Shown in pieces: positions 14,155 to 25,860 of a stretch of DNA of 64,000 nucleotides (its first letter is position 1; the number at the start of each line of letters is the position of its first letter). Below the pieces are notes generated by a model, which was given only the letters and a program-made list of their open reading frames with translations, did no database searches and was not told where the DNA came from. Both the position numbers and the translations under genes were made by a program. The DNA lies in contig CM067356.1 in the NCBI GenBank assembly GCA_034190875.2, positions 34,669,889 through 34,733,888 of the forward strand, read 5' to 3'. Origin of the DNA: Urechis unicinctus. Its lineage: Eukaryota > Annelida > Polychaeta > Xenopneusta > Urechidae.

Positions 14155-14307
14155 TGGCAAACGAGTCTCTGGATCAAAAGCGAGGACATACGACGGATGC
14201 CATGCTGCATCAGCATGGATATTGAACTTAAGATCAGTAAAGTCGCATTCGTCTGAGTAATCCATGTATTCCAGCATATCAACTTCTTTCTCTTCCAAAA
14301 TCGTAAC
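14155..14307 (-). CDS. Possible minus-strand exon, unknown protein
   Basis: On the minus strand, ATATGCAG (acceptor, rc of 14308-14315) precedes 51 open codons in phase 0 that end at a GTAACA donor-like site (rc of 14149-14154). The peptide starts VTILEEKEVDMLEYMDYSDE and continues with CDFTDLKF, HADAAWHPSYVLAFDPE and TRLP. Its balanced composition (acidic start, then His/Trp/Tyr/Pro-containing core) is unlike the Tyr/Ile/Cys-rich chance frames elsewhere in the window. The open frame itself runs 14122-14313. No family is recognised. It is convergent with the coiled-coil exon, so at least two transcription units or a rearranged relic would be needed. Confidence 0.35.
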
Positions 14308-14330
14308 CTGCATATGGGCGACATATTATG

Positions 14331-15742
14331 TTCAGATCTATCGACAAATCGCACTGCTCAAAAACAAAAATGTAATCTGCATAGTTATATAATGTACCTA
14401 CTTCCTATTTGAATGCCAATACTTACGAGACGTCGGTGTTTCATTTCATTTTGGTAAACCCAGTCTTGTGCTTTATGTTCTTCGTTCCATCCCTCTTAGC
14501 GCTTATATACACGTTATGTGGGTATCCCCTGCCGTCAGTGATCATATTAAATCCTGTATCCAGGCTGCACCAATCGTTCCCTGCCAATGTGAACACATAG
14601 CACTAATGAGCGTAGCGCTATGTGAGATTGTTGAACAAGTGTATCATTTAACAGGATTCATTAGGAATATGTTGTTAGCGCCAGCACAACAAAATACTAA
14701 CAGACTTCGTCAGAACCTGATGTTATTAGGCCAATTTTTTGCCGGTTGAGTCCGGCTTATACCAAAGACATCACCTTGTCAATCGGACCTTACCCTCGTA
14801 TTGTCCGTCGTTGCGACACATAACAACACTTTAACTAAAAAGTACATCAATTGGTCAATCCATTATGGCATGTTATTGACGTTCGGTTTGTGGATGAGGA
14901 AGTTTGATTCCTCGGTAGTATCTGGCCAACCAGACGGCTCGCCATCGGAAATGGAAACTTTTCTTTTTGAGTCACAACGCCTGGAGCAATTTTACGTTTC
15001 ATTGTATGAAATACCATGAGGCGGCTACTGTAATGCCTTTGCCTTCTGCTTATTCAAACCGGCCAAGCCTCGTGTGATAAATCTCTAATTTAACTCAATA
15101 TAAGTGCTTAACAAAAACATCTTACAGTTATTTGTAGAACAGCGTGCACTTGACAATACGATCATTCTAAACAAGCGCTCGCCTGTTATCAAAAGCGCAG
15201 AAAGCAGTTCCACCAATAGACATAATGACGTTATATGGTTGATATCCATGATAAATAAGAGGCCTGATGATTTGTAAGCACTTTGCAAATAAATTCCAAT
15301 TGTGTGTTTCAATTATATGAGCTTTCTTACCCCAATCTAAAAGCACGTTGGCGCTCATGATTTCTATTCTATTTGCCTTTCTTAATACCCACATGCCTAA
15401 TATATGGCCGACACATTGAAATCAGGGATCAATATTCATTGGTCCGTATTGTAGTGTGGCTAGTGATTTGATAATCTGCAATGGTTTTATCCTTTACAAA
15501 TGCAGTCGCTGACATCTCGTAGTCCTGAAATAAATCTTGTCATTTCACATGAGCATTCCAGCCGAGTCCCCAATGAAGCAATATATTTTAAATCCGCCTG
15601 TTTGCCAGATTGGATGCCTCGCTTTCATCCAATGAATATGATAGAACTCATTATACAATATCCTTTCCGTCACATAACCTCTAATCTCCTACACTGTGTG
15701 CACAGTTGATGTAAACCAATGACATGTACAATGAGGCGAGCG
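14331..15742. other. No gene recognised
   Basis: Composition falls back to AT-rich. Two overlapping plus frames (14409-14600, 14468-14749) and several minus frames are open for 60-93 codons but show no domain and no consistent splice edges. Confidence 0.5.
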
Positions 15743-16036
15743 CTATTGCTGGTTAGATACGACCTGGCTCGCGGCATTCAGAGGAAATAACTTCCCTATC
15801 GCTGCTGCATCTATAGGTGCCTCTGTCGAAAGCTTCACTGGTGCCCGCCTCACGAGTCCTTCCAGCTCCTCATCTCGCTCTGCTCCCCGCCAATCATCGT
15901 CGACCAGAAGCCACTGTTGACCAGGCAAATCATTCCCTATGACTCTCCAGCTACTGCTTGCATCGGCATATATAACACAGCTTGCTCTATGACGAAACTT
16001 GAATTTGCGTCGCTGGATCTCTCGCGGTATTAGCAT
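15743..16036 (-). CDS. Possible minus-strand coding fragment, unknown protein
   Basis: A 97-codon minus-strand frame in a pocket of raised GC. Near residues 20-55 it reads CVIYADASSSWRVIG, then PGQQWLLVDDDWRGAERDEE and LEGL. A good donor-like GTGAGG (rc of 15848-15853) follows LEGL, so an exon of about 15854-16036 is possible; the frame stays open beyond it to 15743. YADAS recalls a beta-strand of RNase-H-like folds, but the expected follow-on residues are not present and I do not assign a family. The acidic/Arg-rich composition differs from the chance frames around it. It lies 1.4 kb from the 13.1-14.3 kb island and on the same strand as the 14155-14307 candidate, so the two could be exons of one gene read right to left. 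Confidence 0.3.
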   Translation of the reverse strand: MLIPREIQRRKFKFRHRASCVIYADASSSWRVIGNDLPGQQWLLVDDDWRGAERDEELEGLVRRAPVKLSTEAPIDAAAIGKLFPLNAASQVVSNQQ

Positions 16037-16365
16037 CTTTCGTGTTTGTCACTAGGACATTAAAATGTTCTCAAATGCTGCGATAGTATTCTGCTGTAGA
16101 GAGATGCAATCTGCAGTATGGCACAGCTGGGAACAAATCATTGTCACTGCCAATCGTAGAGTCAAGCGATAAGAGTGTAATACGGGATGGTTGTCTAGAG
16201 CATTACAAATTAAACAAGCAATTAGGACAAATCCATGGTTCACGAGACAAACATTAACAATCAGTTAAACATTGTTCAACAGCCAAATACATTTGCATAG
16301 CGATAAGTTCCATTAACGGGACGACCCTGACAGTTAATACCAAAAATGCGCAACTTGGTGACGCT

Positions 16366-16870
16366 TTTCTATTGGGGAGGTCACTTGCTTTACATATTGA
16401 AGCCCAACTTGCATGAAGTAGTAGTTTTACGAGCTCCATAAAAGAGCTTCGCATGTAATATAAACGTCAGTTAAAAGGACACAAGTTTTAAACATGGATT
16501 TGAGACCCATTTAAATGCATGCTAGAGAGAAAATATCGCTTGAGGTATGACGAAAAGTGAGAACCGTGTATATTAAATAAACAGGCATATGCAACCGACC
16601 CGGTTCAATCCACTCTTTTCACAGAGTAGGTAATAAATAATTAAGTCAAATACGATCTGTCATAGTACATGTTATAGAATCCAAGCCAAATGTTTGCTGA
16701 AGGCAAGTTATATTGTTATTCCTCAGTTACAAGTATGTTCGGCTTTGACATTTTACGTTCAACGCTAGTGGCCTTAGAAAATAAATTGAACGTTATTTCC
16801 AGGCATCACAACCATCAACGTCAATCACCTTAGTGGTATAACCTGCGATGTAACTATTGCGAATGTCTGC
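16366..16870 (+). repeat. Divergent ~500-bp repeat, copy 1
   Basis: This copy aligns over its whole length with 17594-18110 at roughly 65-70% identity by eye, with shared landmarks in the same order: AAATATCGCT, ACAGGCATAT, GACCCGGTTC, GGCAAGT.ATA, CCAGGCA, CGACGTCAATCA-type and ACCTGCGATGTAA. GGTTCAATCC near 16600 matches the Pol III B-box consensus. No terminal inverted repeats and no coding frame were found. Either an old local duplication or two members of an unrecognised interspersed family. Confidence 0.75.
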
Positions 16871-17593
16871 GCGTGCTCTTGTGCTGCTAGCCGTTGCCCT
16901 GTGTTGCTTATTGACTTTTATTCTGGTGAGCAACGAGAATAATAAGTAATGTGAATACATTAAACACGGCGCCCATAATAGCAATGTACTAATGCACGAC
17001 AGAAAGGCTGATAGATGACAACCTGGATATGTGAGATGATACATCCTTACTCTTGTTTCTCTCGGTAGATGAAATTGCAAAATGTGATCTCATAGAGATG
17101 TGAGCTATTATAGGCTACGAAAGTCGACGTTTAAGTATTTCGCACAACATATACATGCAGTGTTAATCGGCACGACACCGAGATCTTGCGTGTTCTTGTG
17201 AGTATTTCTGCAATGAACCAATAGCTGTCCATGTTGGAAGTAATTTGTCATTTAGCATGGATCCCCTGTACCGAAGCGATTATGCAGTCATTAGCGTGAG
17301 TGCACAATGCGGAGGCGTGTGTTATATTATGTCACTAAACTGCTTATCTCGTATCGGCTGCCATGCCTGTCGTTATTGGGACAAACTGAGCGTTATCATC
17401 CTTTCTAAGCATTTCGTACCTTATGTCATGTTAGGAATGGAACGCACTCAATTTGTTATTGGGATATAGTGAACAATAATTTAACCCAGCCTGTACATTT
17501 CATCTACGCCGGTATATGCAGAGCAATGCGGATCCGGTTGTCACGCTTAGAGCGGCTGCGCAATTAGATTATATCCTCTTCTAAACGAAGTAT
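16871..17593. other. No gene recognised
   Basis: Spacer between the two divergent repeat copies. It holds short chance frames (16793-17080 minus, 17245-17469 plus) and no recognisable motif. Confidence 0.5.
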
Positions 17594-18110
17594 TTCCATC
17601 AGAGGGGCATCTAGCTTTGTATATTGAGGCAGAAATATAATTTAGTAACAGTTTATGAAGCCCGTAAAAGAGCTACGGGTGTAATAAATACATTAGTTCA
17701 AAGTACACACGTCCTCAACGTGCATTTGAAATTCATGTGAATGCACGTTGGAGTGCAAATATCGCTCGGGGTATAAAGCACAGAGAGTAGCACACCTATT
17801 ATTTGGACAGGCATATTTAATCGACCCGGTTCGATTCACACTATTGGCATAGTGGTTTATAAGTGATTAATTTATAGAACATCTGTCAGAGTACATAGTA
17901 TACAACCCAAACAGTTGTTTGGCTAAAGGCAAGTCATAGTGTTATTCATTTTCTGGCACAACAGTAAGTAACAATTTTGTCTAGGCGTCAAAATTTTACG
18001 CTCAACCTTGGTTGCCTTAGATCACATGAACGTTTTCTCCAGGCAGCAATCGACGTCAATCATCGAAGCGGAATGACCTGCGATGTAATTTTCGACTATG
18101 CATACCCAGC
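17594..18110 (+). repeat. Divergent ~500-bp repeat, copy 2
   Basis: Partner of 16366-16870, 1.23 kb downstream, same orientation. The B-box-like GGTTCGATTC (about 17828) is closer to the Pol III consensus than in copy 1. It also has an 11-bp inverted repeat, CAACGTGCATT (17717-17727) and AATGCACGTTG (17741-17751), which is degraded in copy 1. Confidence 0.75.
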
Positions 18111-20404
18111 TTTGATTTTGATAAGTGTGTAAATGTTGATATTATGTATCAGATCTTATGGCTCCCATTTCTGTGCGTTTGACGATCCTCTACTCGGCTG
18201 AATTGAGACCATTATGTATCATTTATTCACCAAGGTAAAAGACGCCAAAGAGTTAGACAAGATCAACCCGATATTAAAATATCATCAATGTCCCTGGTAT
18301 TTGCAACATTTCCAATTATCTCACGATCTGCCTGATAGCAATTGACCCTACATACATAGGTAGGCTATCACCGTCTATCCAGATGATATTAACGCCATCA
18401 TAATTAAAGCTAGATGTGCAATAACTAAATCGCGGTTCAATACTCACTGCTAGCAGTACATAATACGCCGATGAAGAGCTAATGACTCAATCGATATTCT
18501 GTTAATTTCTTTGCACACTTAGATATAATAGTAAATTGATTGATTTGACAAGGCTAAGCGTTTACAGCAACAACCATTTATAAGATTCATCATCATTATA
18601 AACGTGTAACCAGATGCAAAGAGTGTTGATTATAACTTAGCACCACGGTCTTCAAAATAAGAATACGTAATTGGTTACAGTGTCACAAGCACCTGCACAG
18701 GCGTTGGCTATGTTTTATTCATCTGGGTATTAACATAGCTTCACCTGAAATGGATCATGCACTTAAGTTACTTGTCTGCATCGTTTTCTGTACTAGAGTT
18801 GCAAAAGTCCGCATTTGATACGTGTAGGCCGCTGTAGTGCCTGCCAATACCTTGCTCTAAATATTTAACTCAGGTGATTGATGATGTTGATAATTAACCC
18901 CACACAGCATTTGCCCTTGATCACTCTGTGACGTTGGCCAGCTCAGCCAATTAATCTAACCAATTTGTACCATGACACCTTGCTGTCAGTAACACATGTG
19001 GCCAAGTGGGGCCATTCTCATAAGATGCGATCAGTGAGAAATAGAATTACCTTGACTTTTACAAGGAACCATTTCTAAAGCTTATCGGACTTTCATAAAT
19101 CCGAATTACACTTACACTAACTCATTTTTATGTGAATATATTAACTAGTTTGATAGAGACAAGCCTTAAGCATTATGATGTTAACAATGTCCTAACATCC
19201 ATCCTTCAGTTTATTGATCGTTTGCATCTACGTTATCACCAGGACATACTAAGAAAACAACATTAAGTATATCACTTATTTAACGTCTTACAAGTCAGTT
19301 ATGGAAATCGTGGCAAATAATAACTCTAAGATTTGACATGACAGAGCACACCGATGCATTATAAATTATCATTTATAATAGTCGTAGCACATTATTCACA
19401 GCTCCTTAAGTTATATTCTCCGGCATATTTGAAATGTAAATGATTTCACTAAGCCACTGTAGACAAAAAGTATGCAATTGTTATTCATAAATGTTATTTA
19501 GATATAGTCAATTTGGTAATTTCTCGGCAGTGGGGTATAGTTTTGAGTTTGAGTAATATCTTTAAGAAATATCTTATTTATAACTGAAATACTGGGTGCA
19601 TTGTTATCAGGGACTATTATGCTTGATATAGATATTGAAGTAAATGTGGTTTAATGCATCATATTACCCAAATATTGTAACGCTTAGGTAAAACGCTTCG
19701 TGTGTCGTTATGGCAATCACCTAGCCAATTGGTGATTGTGATTTATAAAATTTATATTATTAATTGCCATCTTAAATGTCTGCGGTTACGACTCAAAAGA
19801 TCAAAAGACCGAAATTGTTTGTTCCGTCATAGGCATTCAACAACATCTGGGCACAAATTTGACAGGCTTCGTTAGCAGTGGCCGCCTTTCCCTTGGAGTC
19901 TGGAGCAATGCATCAATCGCCACTGCCAACCCCTTGAGATTCATTCTTCACATCAGTTTCTGTAGAATCTGTTCGACATTAAATCGATAACATATTCATT
20001 GAAGGTGCCGTAACGATTAACAAAGATTGTGTTGTTTTGTAAGATAATAGCTGTAAGACTTACAGCGAAGGCCACACATTAAACAGCATTCATCATTGAT
20101 GTCCCATGCGGTGTTCAGAATCCTGGCATTTGATATCTGATGCCTTAATCAGCTAAGCTTACAAAAACCTATCGTATATACATCTTACTAGTGAGGGAGA
20201 TAATACAACACGGCGCAAACTTAATAGCGAAATGCATCTTGCTGATACGCTTTTTAACTGCACATTTGTGGTTAATGTGATTGTGTCGTTTACGTTGTTA
20301 ACGATGCGTTCTCATGCTTAAGATGCCGGCTACTATTAGTGTAGTCTAGTACTGCTCTTATTTCACGACATACATAACAATAAACGAATCATGCGGCGGT
20401 TGAA
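18111..20404. other. No gene recognised
   Basis: AT-rich with very few frames above 60 codons. The only structure noted is a short hairpin, CAATCACC (19714-19721) and GGTGATTG (19731-19738) with a 9-base loop. Confidence 0.55.
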
Positions 20405-20622
20405 CAACAACCGCATACATAGCTTCTGAATAATCTTGATGTTGGTATCATAATATTTATACCACTCTAAGGCCACTATGCCGCATAGGTTCGAGTGCCA
20501 TTATTACTACCGCAAAAGAGTACAGTAACAACCAACGCATGAATAACCTATGAATAATCATGACCATGAGCTCAAAATATTTACCACTACAACCGTTAGC
20601 CACTATGCCGCATAGTCTCATA
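20405..20622 (+). repeat. Imperfect tandem duplication, ~120-bp unit
   Basis: Two diverged units at about 20405-20503 and 20526-20622. Shared landmarks in order are ACAACC.., TGAATAATC.TGA, ATATTTA.ACCACT and GCCACTATGCCGCATAG (the last identical in both). No coding frame or termini are seen. Confidence 0.7.
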
Positions 20623-23600
20623 ATAACTGCAATGGGAAAACTATGAATCGTTAATTTTCGTGACCAATCCGGGTACTAGCAAGCGGATCCCTTTATTCCT
20701 TCATTATTGTGGTGCGCCTGGTATTTTAGCACAAACTGTATGTGGACAGCCCATGTTCGAAATTGTGGTTTATTCAATTTATCACCATTACTTGATTCGG
20801 CAGTTTCATTTGCATTGTCACAGCATTTATTGCTTGCCCGGTTTGACGAACTTATAGTCGCTTAATACAACCGCTATCAGCGCACTACGTACCTGTATCA
20901 TTTTACACCCATTTGCATTACCTAACGAGCAACAATAAAAGATAATCAACTTTGTTCAGGCACTAGATTTTTGCTTTGAAGACGCCCTGCAGCATATTTA
21001 ATTCATCTCTCTGCCGATGTAGTTACGCCAAAAAAGAGCCATTTATGTGCACGAATTACAACATAGCATCCCGCAGGTACCAAGCAAACGCCAATTAAAT
21101 GAAAAGCCGAATTTTTTTCTTAGGCAGCACAACGCAGAGCAGACTATGCTTTCTGCAGCAATTATTCGGCTTTTATATTAAACGCCTAATCATTGTCCAG
21201 CGAGTCAATCTATACAGTCACAGTCTAGCATGTATAATATAATCGTTTAAAATATAAATTGGGTATATACAGGAGTTTTTGTCACTTCTCGAAATTTAAT
21301 TCAACAAAACCTATTAAATCTTCACATAACAAAACAAACAACATTATTAGCCACGAGATACCACTCACAATCAGCTAATAGGTTATGTATTGACGTCTGG
21401 CAGCAAAGCAAGCATTCAAGAGATGTTCAAAACGATATGTATATCATGAAAATAGTAATAATCAAAATAAATAGATTGATAAAGCAACACTTAGTGCCAC
21501 ATTTTGACCCATTGAACAGGCGCCGATGATCCTTGAAACATTAACAACCTGACGTGTTATCATTTTAAAGTACGAGTTTAACGTACGACGATTATATGCT
21601 GGTAATGAGATACAATAGAATTTGGGCACGATCAGTGCGGTACATTATTCAAATGAAGGTAACAACGAGGACGCCACGATGTGTCGATGTATAAACTACT
21701 ACAGACTACAGTCATTATATACGTTATCAGTGAACCATCGTTATTTTTTCAGTATGTATCCATACTGTACTATCAATAATGGAAAATATTGACTAAGGAT
21801 TGGTGATAATCAAATATACAAAAACAATATTATGATGAAGCGAAAGTCCACAATGTGCCAAATGCAATATTGCAAATTGATATGCCAATTTTGGCAAATT
21901 ATGTGCTTTGGTCGTTGATGTTCATTACGACAACTCATTATATAACTAATTGCCCTTACCTTTTATATGCTCCTGGGAGTCTTGTTTCGTGTTTCAGCGT
22001 TGTGCTAGTATTGCCAGTTTATTAGGTTCGTAAATCTAAATGCAACTACCAAACATTATTTTAAAATTCCATAACCGTAACCCCATAAATGTTACACCCC
22101 CGAGAATATCCGATATGAAACAAATTTATTTTTGAAATCATACACATTTGTCACTCGTATTTCATTTGGTAAAACGTCTGTTTCTCACTGTTACTGTGAA
22201 CAAAAGGGTTTTGGTTGTAGTTATTGATGAAAACTGTAACCCGTTTAGTAATCACTATTAGTATTCCGCTCTTGGTTTTGACTATAGAAAAAGATTAATA
22301 CGGCAATTACAAGGATGAATAAACATAAATAAACCAACTTCTCCTACAAGTCTTAAGTATCCTACTTTAAGGAACCTTAATTCTTAATGATGTTACGATC
22401 GCTCCTGCAAAGATGAGATATGCTTGTACTGATAGTGAACAGGCTGAATGTAAATATGATGAGATTAGAGATCTCGTAAATAATGTCATCCATTATGAAA
22501 GCTTGTGGCGACCTTGATCGAGTTCTCAATTACTGATGTCAATTGTGACGGAAAACGAAGCATTTCAAATCATTTGGACAAGTTGTATGTAAATATTTGT
22601 CTGAATTTAGCGTACCAATGACAGCTCTGCTTGCAATAGTCCGTGTTCTCTTCGACCATTGCAGAAGCAATCGCGATTTGCATTTTTATAGGTACATCAA
22701 CTATTTTTGAAAAAGAGCCTGACTGATTTAACACTAAAACGCATTTATAAGTGAGGCAATTATGAGAATCATTGTGGTTGGTGATGTAGCTCTGCATTGT
22801 CGCACTAACACTTACAGTGGAATAAAGGATAACATGACTTCACTGCACCATGTTGTTTCAGCAGATTGACGGCTAATAAAGTTTCCTTGTCAACAAGGCT
22901 TTCTTGAACTCGGGCATATCAAACTTTCATATATATCACATTGATTAATAATTGCCGGCATAAGTTGCTCACACACAACGTCGACAAAAATGACTAGCGT
23001 TTACTGACCAATCAAAACAAATAGGACATTCCTAGTTGAATGACTGCTATTGCATTTCATTGTCCATCATTCAATAAAGATGCATAGCTCAATTTGCTAT
23101 TATTCTACTTATCACACGAAGGCATAAAATAGACACCAAGTATATGCTGGTATGTCACAATTAAAGATCGTTTCATATTTAAAATAGCAAGAGGGAAGGC
23201 TGAGGAGTGCGAAACATGGTGTTCTATAATATGCTTTTTGGTGATTATTCTTAGCCAAACAGCTTGTTCAAGATATATGACATGTTTTGCTGAAGGAGGT
23301 TTCGAGTACACAATTTCTGGCAGCCTGGTGGCATACATGAAGGGAATTTTGAAGCGGCTATGTGTGAAGTCATACCAACATGTGGTTTTCGTAAAGGTCG
23401 TTTGCGTTCCTCAAATGTTTGCATAGGAATATTTATATTCATGGATCATGTTGAGCTACATAATGCGTAAATTACAACGCTTAGATGAATTGCACCATTT
23501 TTCATTTATTGCTTATGCTTTTATTGTTCTTTTAATGTGATAATAAGCCACATATATAGTATGCTGTTGTGAACGCCTGAAGTGTCAGTTATGACCCGGC

Positions 23601-25476
23601 AATACGATTTATGTTGATTTGATGCTTCGTCTACTTCTATTTACCTATTTGTCCCTCAAATTGCCACGGATCCGCTTTGACCTTTGACGAGTAGAATCAG
23701 ATATATGCGTTCGCTTTATCATGCACAGAGGGTAGGATATTGCCAAGGCCAAGCTCCGCTTCCTGGTGCATCAAGAGGTTTCGGCCTCGGTTCAAGATCT
23801 CGTATTTCGCCGTACAAGAGCGTCCCAATTAGGCGTCAATTACACAGACGATATCGTCTTTGTTGTCTGGTTCGGCTGCAAATATTCCAATTTCTACCTC
23901 AGGTGGCATTATTACGCTAGGTAGCAGTAAATTTATTGCCAATACCAGGGTCCGTACTGAGACGGATGAGTGTGCATTCAAAAAGTAACTTAAAAGATAT
24001 ACGTGGCTGCACAACTTTTAATTAAACCCAAACATAACCAATATTTCGAAAAAAATATTTGGACAATTTACATTGCATTCTCCGCAATTGTTTTTTTCTC
24101 GATAAACACAAAGCGGATATTTCTCCATCAGCGGTTGCGTCGCTTCAGCTAGGCTATTGATACCAAGCACCTTGTGTCGATGTGAAACCAGAATAGCTTG
24201 TAGGATAATTTTACGGGTGAGAGGTCCCTATAAATTTCTTTAACTTCGTGATTCACAACATTGGCGCCAATAATAGCATATCAAATAATTGAGTTTAGGA
24301 AAGGCAGACATCCAGCCCATGTGTCTATGTATCTGCTTCAAGATAACATTGCATATATTGATAGTGCCCCCGAAGAATAACAATAGCGCATCAAGATGCT
24401 GCAGGCTACCGACGAGGTTTATTTGGCGATCAATGCTCTGATAAATGTGTCAAACACAGGGACACGTCATAGACTAATAACGTACAGTGACCCTGTTAGC
24501 TGCGAATGTCAGCGGAATGTCATCAAAAGAAAATGTATAAATTCATCCCGGAATTATACCGTTACTCGTGCAAGCATCGTTGATTTAATTATTTGCCTCT
24601 CGTGTAAAATAGCTATGATTATAAATTGCCTATTATAATACCTAGAAAGTGCATGTATCTTCTCCAACACTATCAATGATACATTGTGCCATTATAGCCA
24701 TGTTCCTGTATAACAATGCGGTCGTTCGTATACATACCTTATACTTGACACAATCTAATATTTTTGAGTGTAACTGAATTTAGGTAAGAATAATATTTGT
24801 GAGCAGCCGAGAAAAATGCTACTTCTTGCTTTTATTTTGCAAAAGCTTAACGGCGTCGTAGACTAGCCACTGCTCCCTAATTCGTGGTCTTAATCGGTTA
24901 TTCATCGGCATTTATTTATTTTTCTGTCATATGAACGGTAAATAGTAAATTTTCTTCTCTTTGACAACAAAGTTGCAATCGCAATTTTATATATGTGAAC
25001 TGATAGCCATAAATCTCATTTGGAAGCTTTGCTCGCAACTAAGTAAGCGAATATTGGTAGGTAGTATTTTCTAAGTGCGAAATATGCTAAAGGATAAGCT
25101 TATATCGGTTTGCCACTAATACACTGTATTGCTTATATGAACAATATTTAAGCTGCCGTAATGAAATTATGCACATAACTCACTAAAACATAGCATTGTA
25201 AAATCCGCAGTAATTGACTGAGCTGAGAAAACTTCCATTGTGATAAATGATTCCTCTGTATAATTGCTAACCGTACGCCTATGGTGAGATACCTAAATAC
25301 CAGATTGCTCGCCATCCCCATCAAACGATCATCTCTTATCCACATCACAAGATCAGGCGTGCGTGAAATTCTCCCTGACTAGAGTAATCCTCAACGGGAA
25401 ACCCTTGACATGTCATTATGATATAAAGTGTATATAAAATTATCACTTACCACATCGTACTGAAAACGGAACAAAT
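20623..25476. other. No gene recognised
   Basis: Nearly 5 kb of AT-rich DNA with short chance frames only (the longest about 80 codons). One frame near 23841 spells YTDDIVFVV, reminiscent of the reverse-transcriptase active site, but no other RT motif surrounds it and it is not annotated. Confidence 0.55.
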
Positions 25477-25860
25477 TTTATATATATAAATATATATATA
25501 CATATATATATTTATAAATAAAGATATATATATATATACATATATATATATGTATATATATTATATATATATATATATATATGTATATAAAAATATATAT
25601 ATACACGTATATATATATATGTAAATACTTATATATATTTGTATATAAATAGATATAAATATATAAAGTTTTATATATATACATATATATATATATTATA
25701 TACAAATAAAAAAATATATATATACATATGAACAAGTATAAACATATACAATATACATATATATATTTCAATATATATACGTGTTTATATAAACATATAT
25801 GTTAAACCATATGATTATACATACACATATTTACTTATATTCATATTTATGAAAATATAG
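25477..25860. repeat. Interrupted (TA)n region
   Basis: About 380 bp of TA-rich repeat broken every few units by GTA, AAA, CAT and CGT, so older or more degraded than the pure tracts elsewhere in the window. Confidence 0.95.

Noticed and set aside
16590-17840. tRNA gene suggested by GGTTCRA motifs
   Set aside because: No acceptor stem, D-arm or anticodon arm can be folded around either motif.
20390-20640. CRISPR-like array
   Set aside because: Only two diverged long units without regular short repeats and spacers; eukaryotic context.
23796-23900. YTDDIVFVV in a plus frame, like a reverse-transcriptase active site
   Set aside because: No upstream or downstream RT blocks are found in any frame and the frame ends soon after; a four-residue motif alone is expected by chance.
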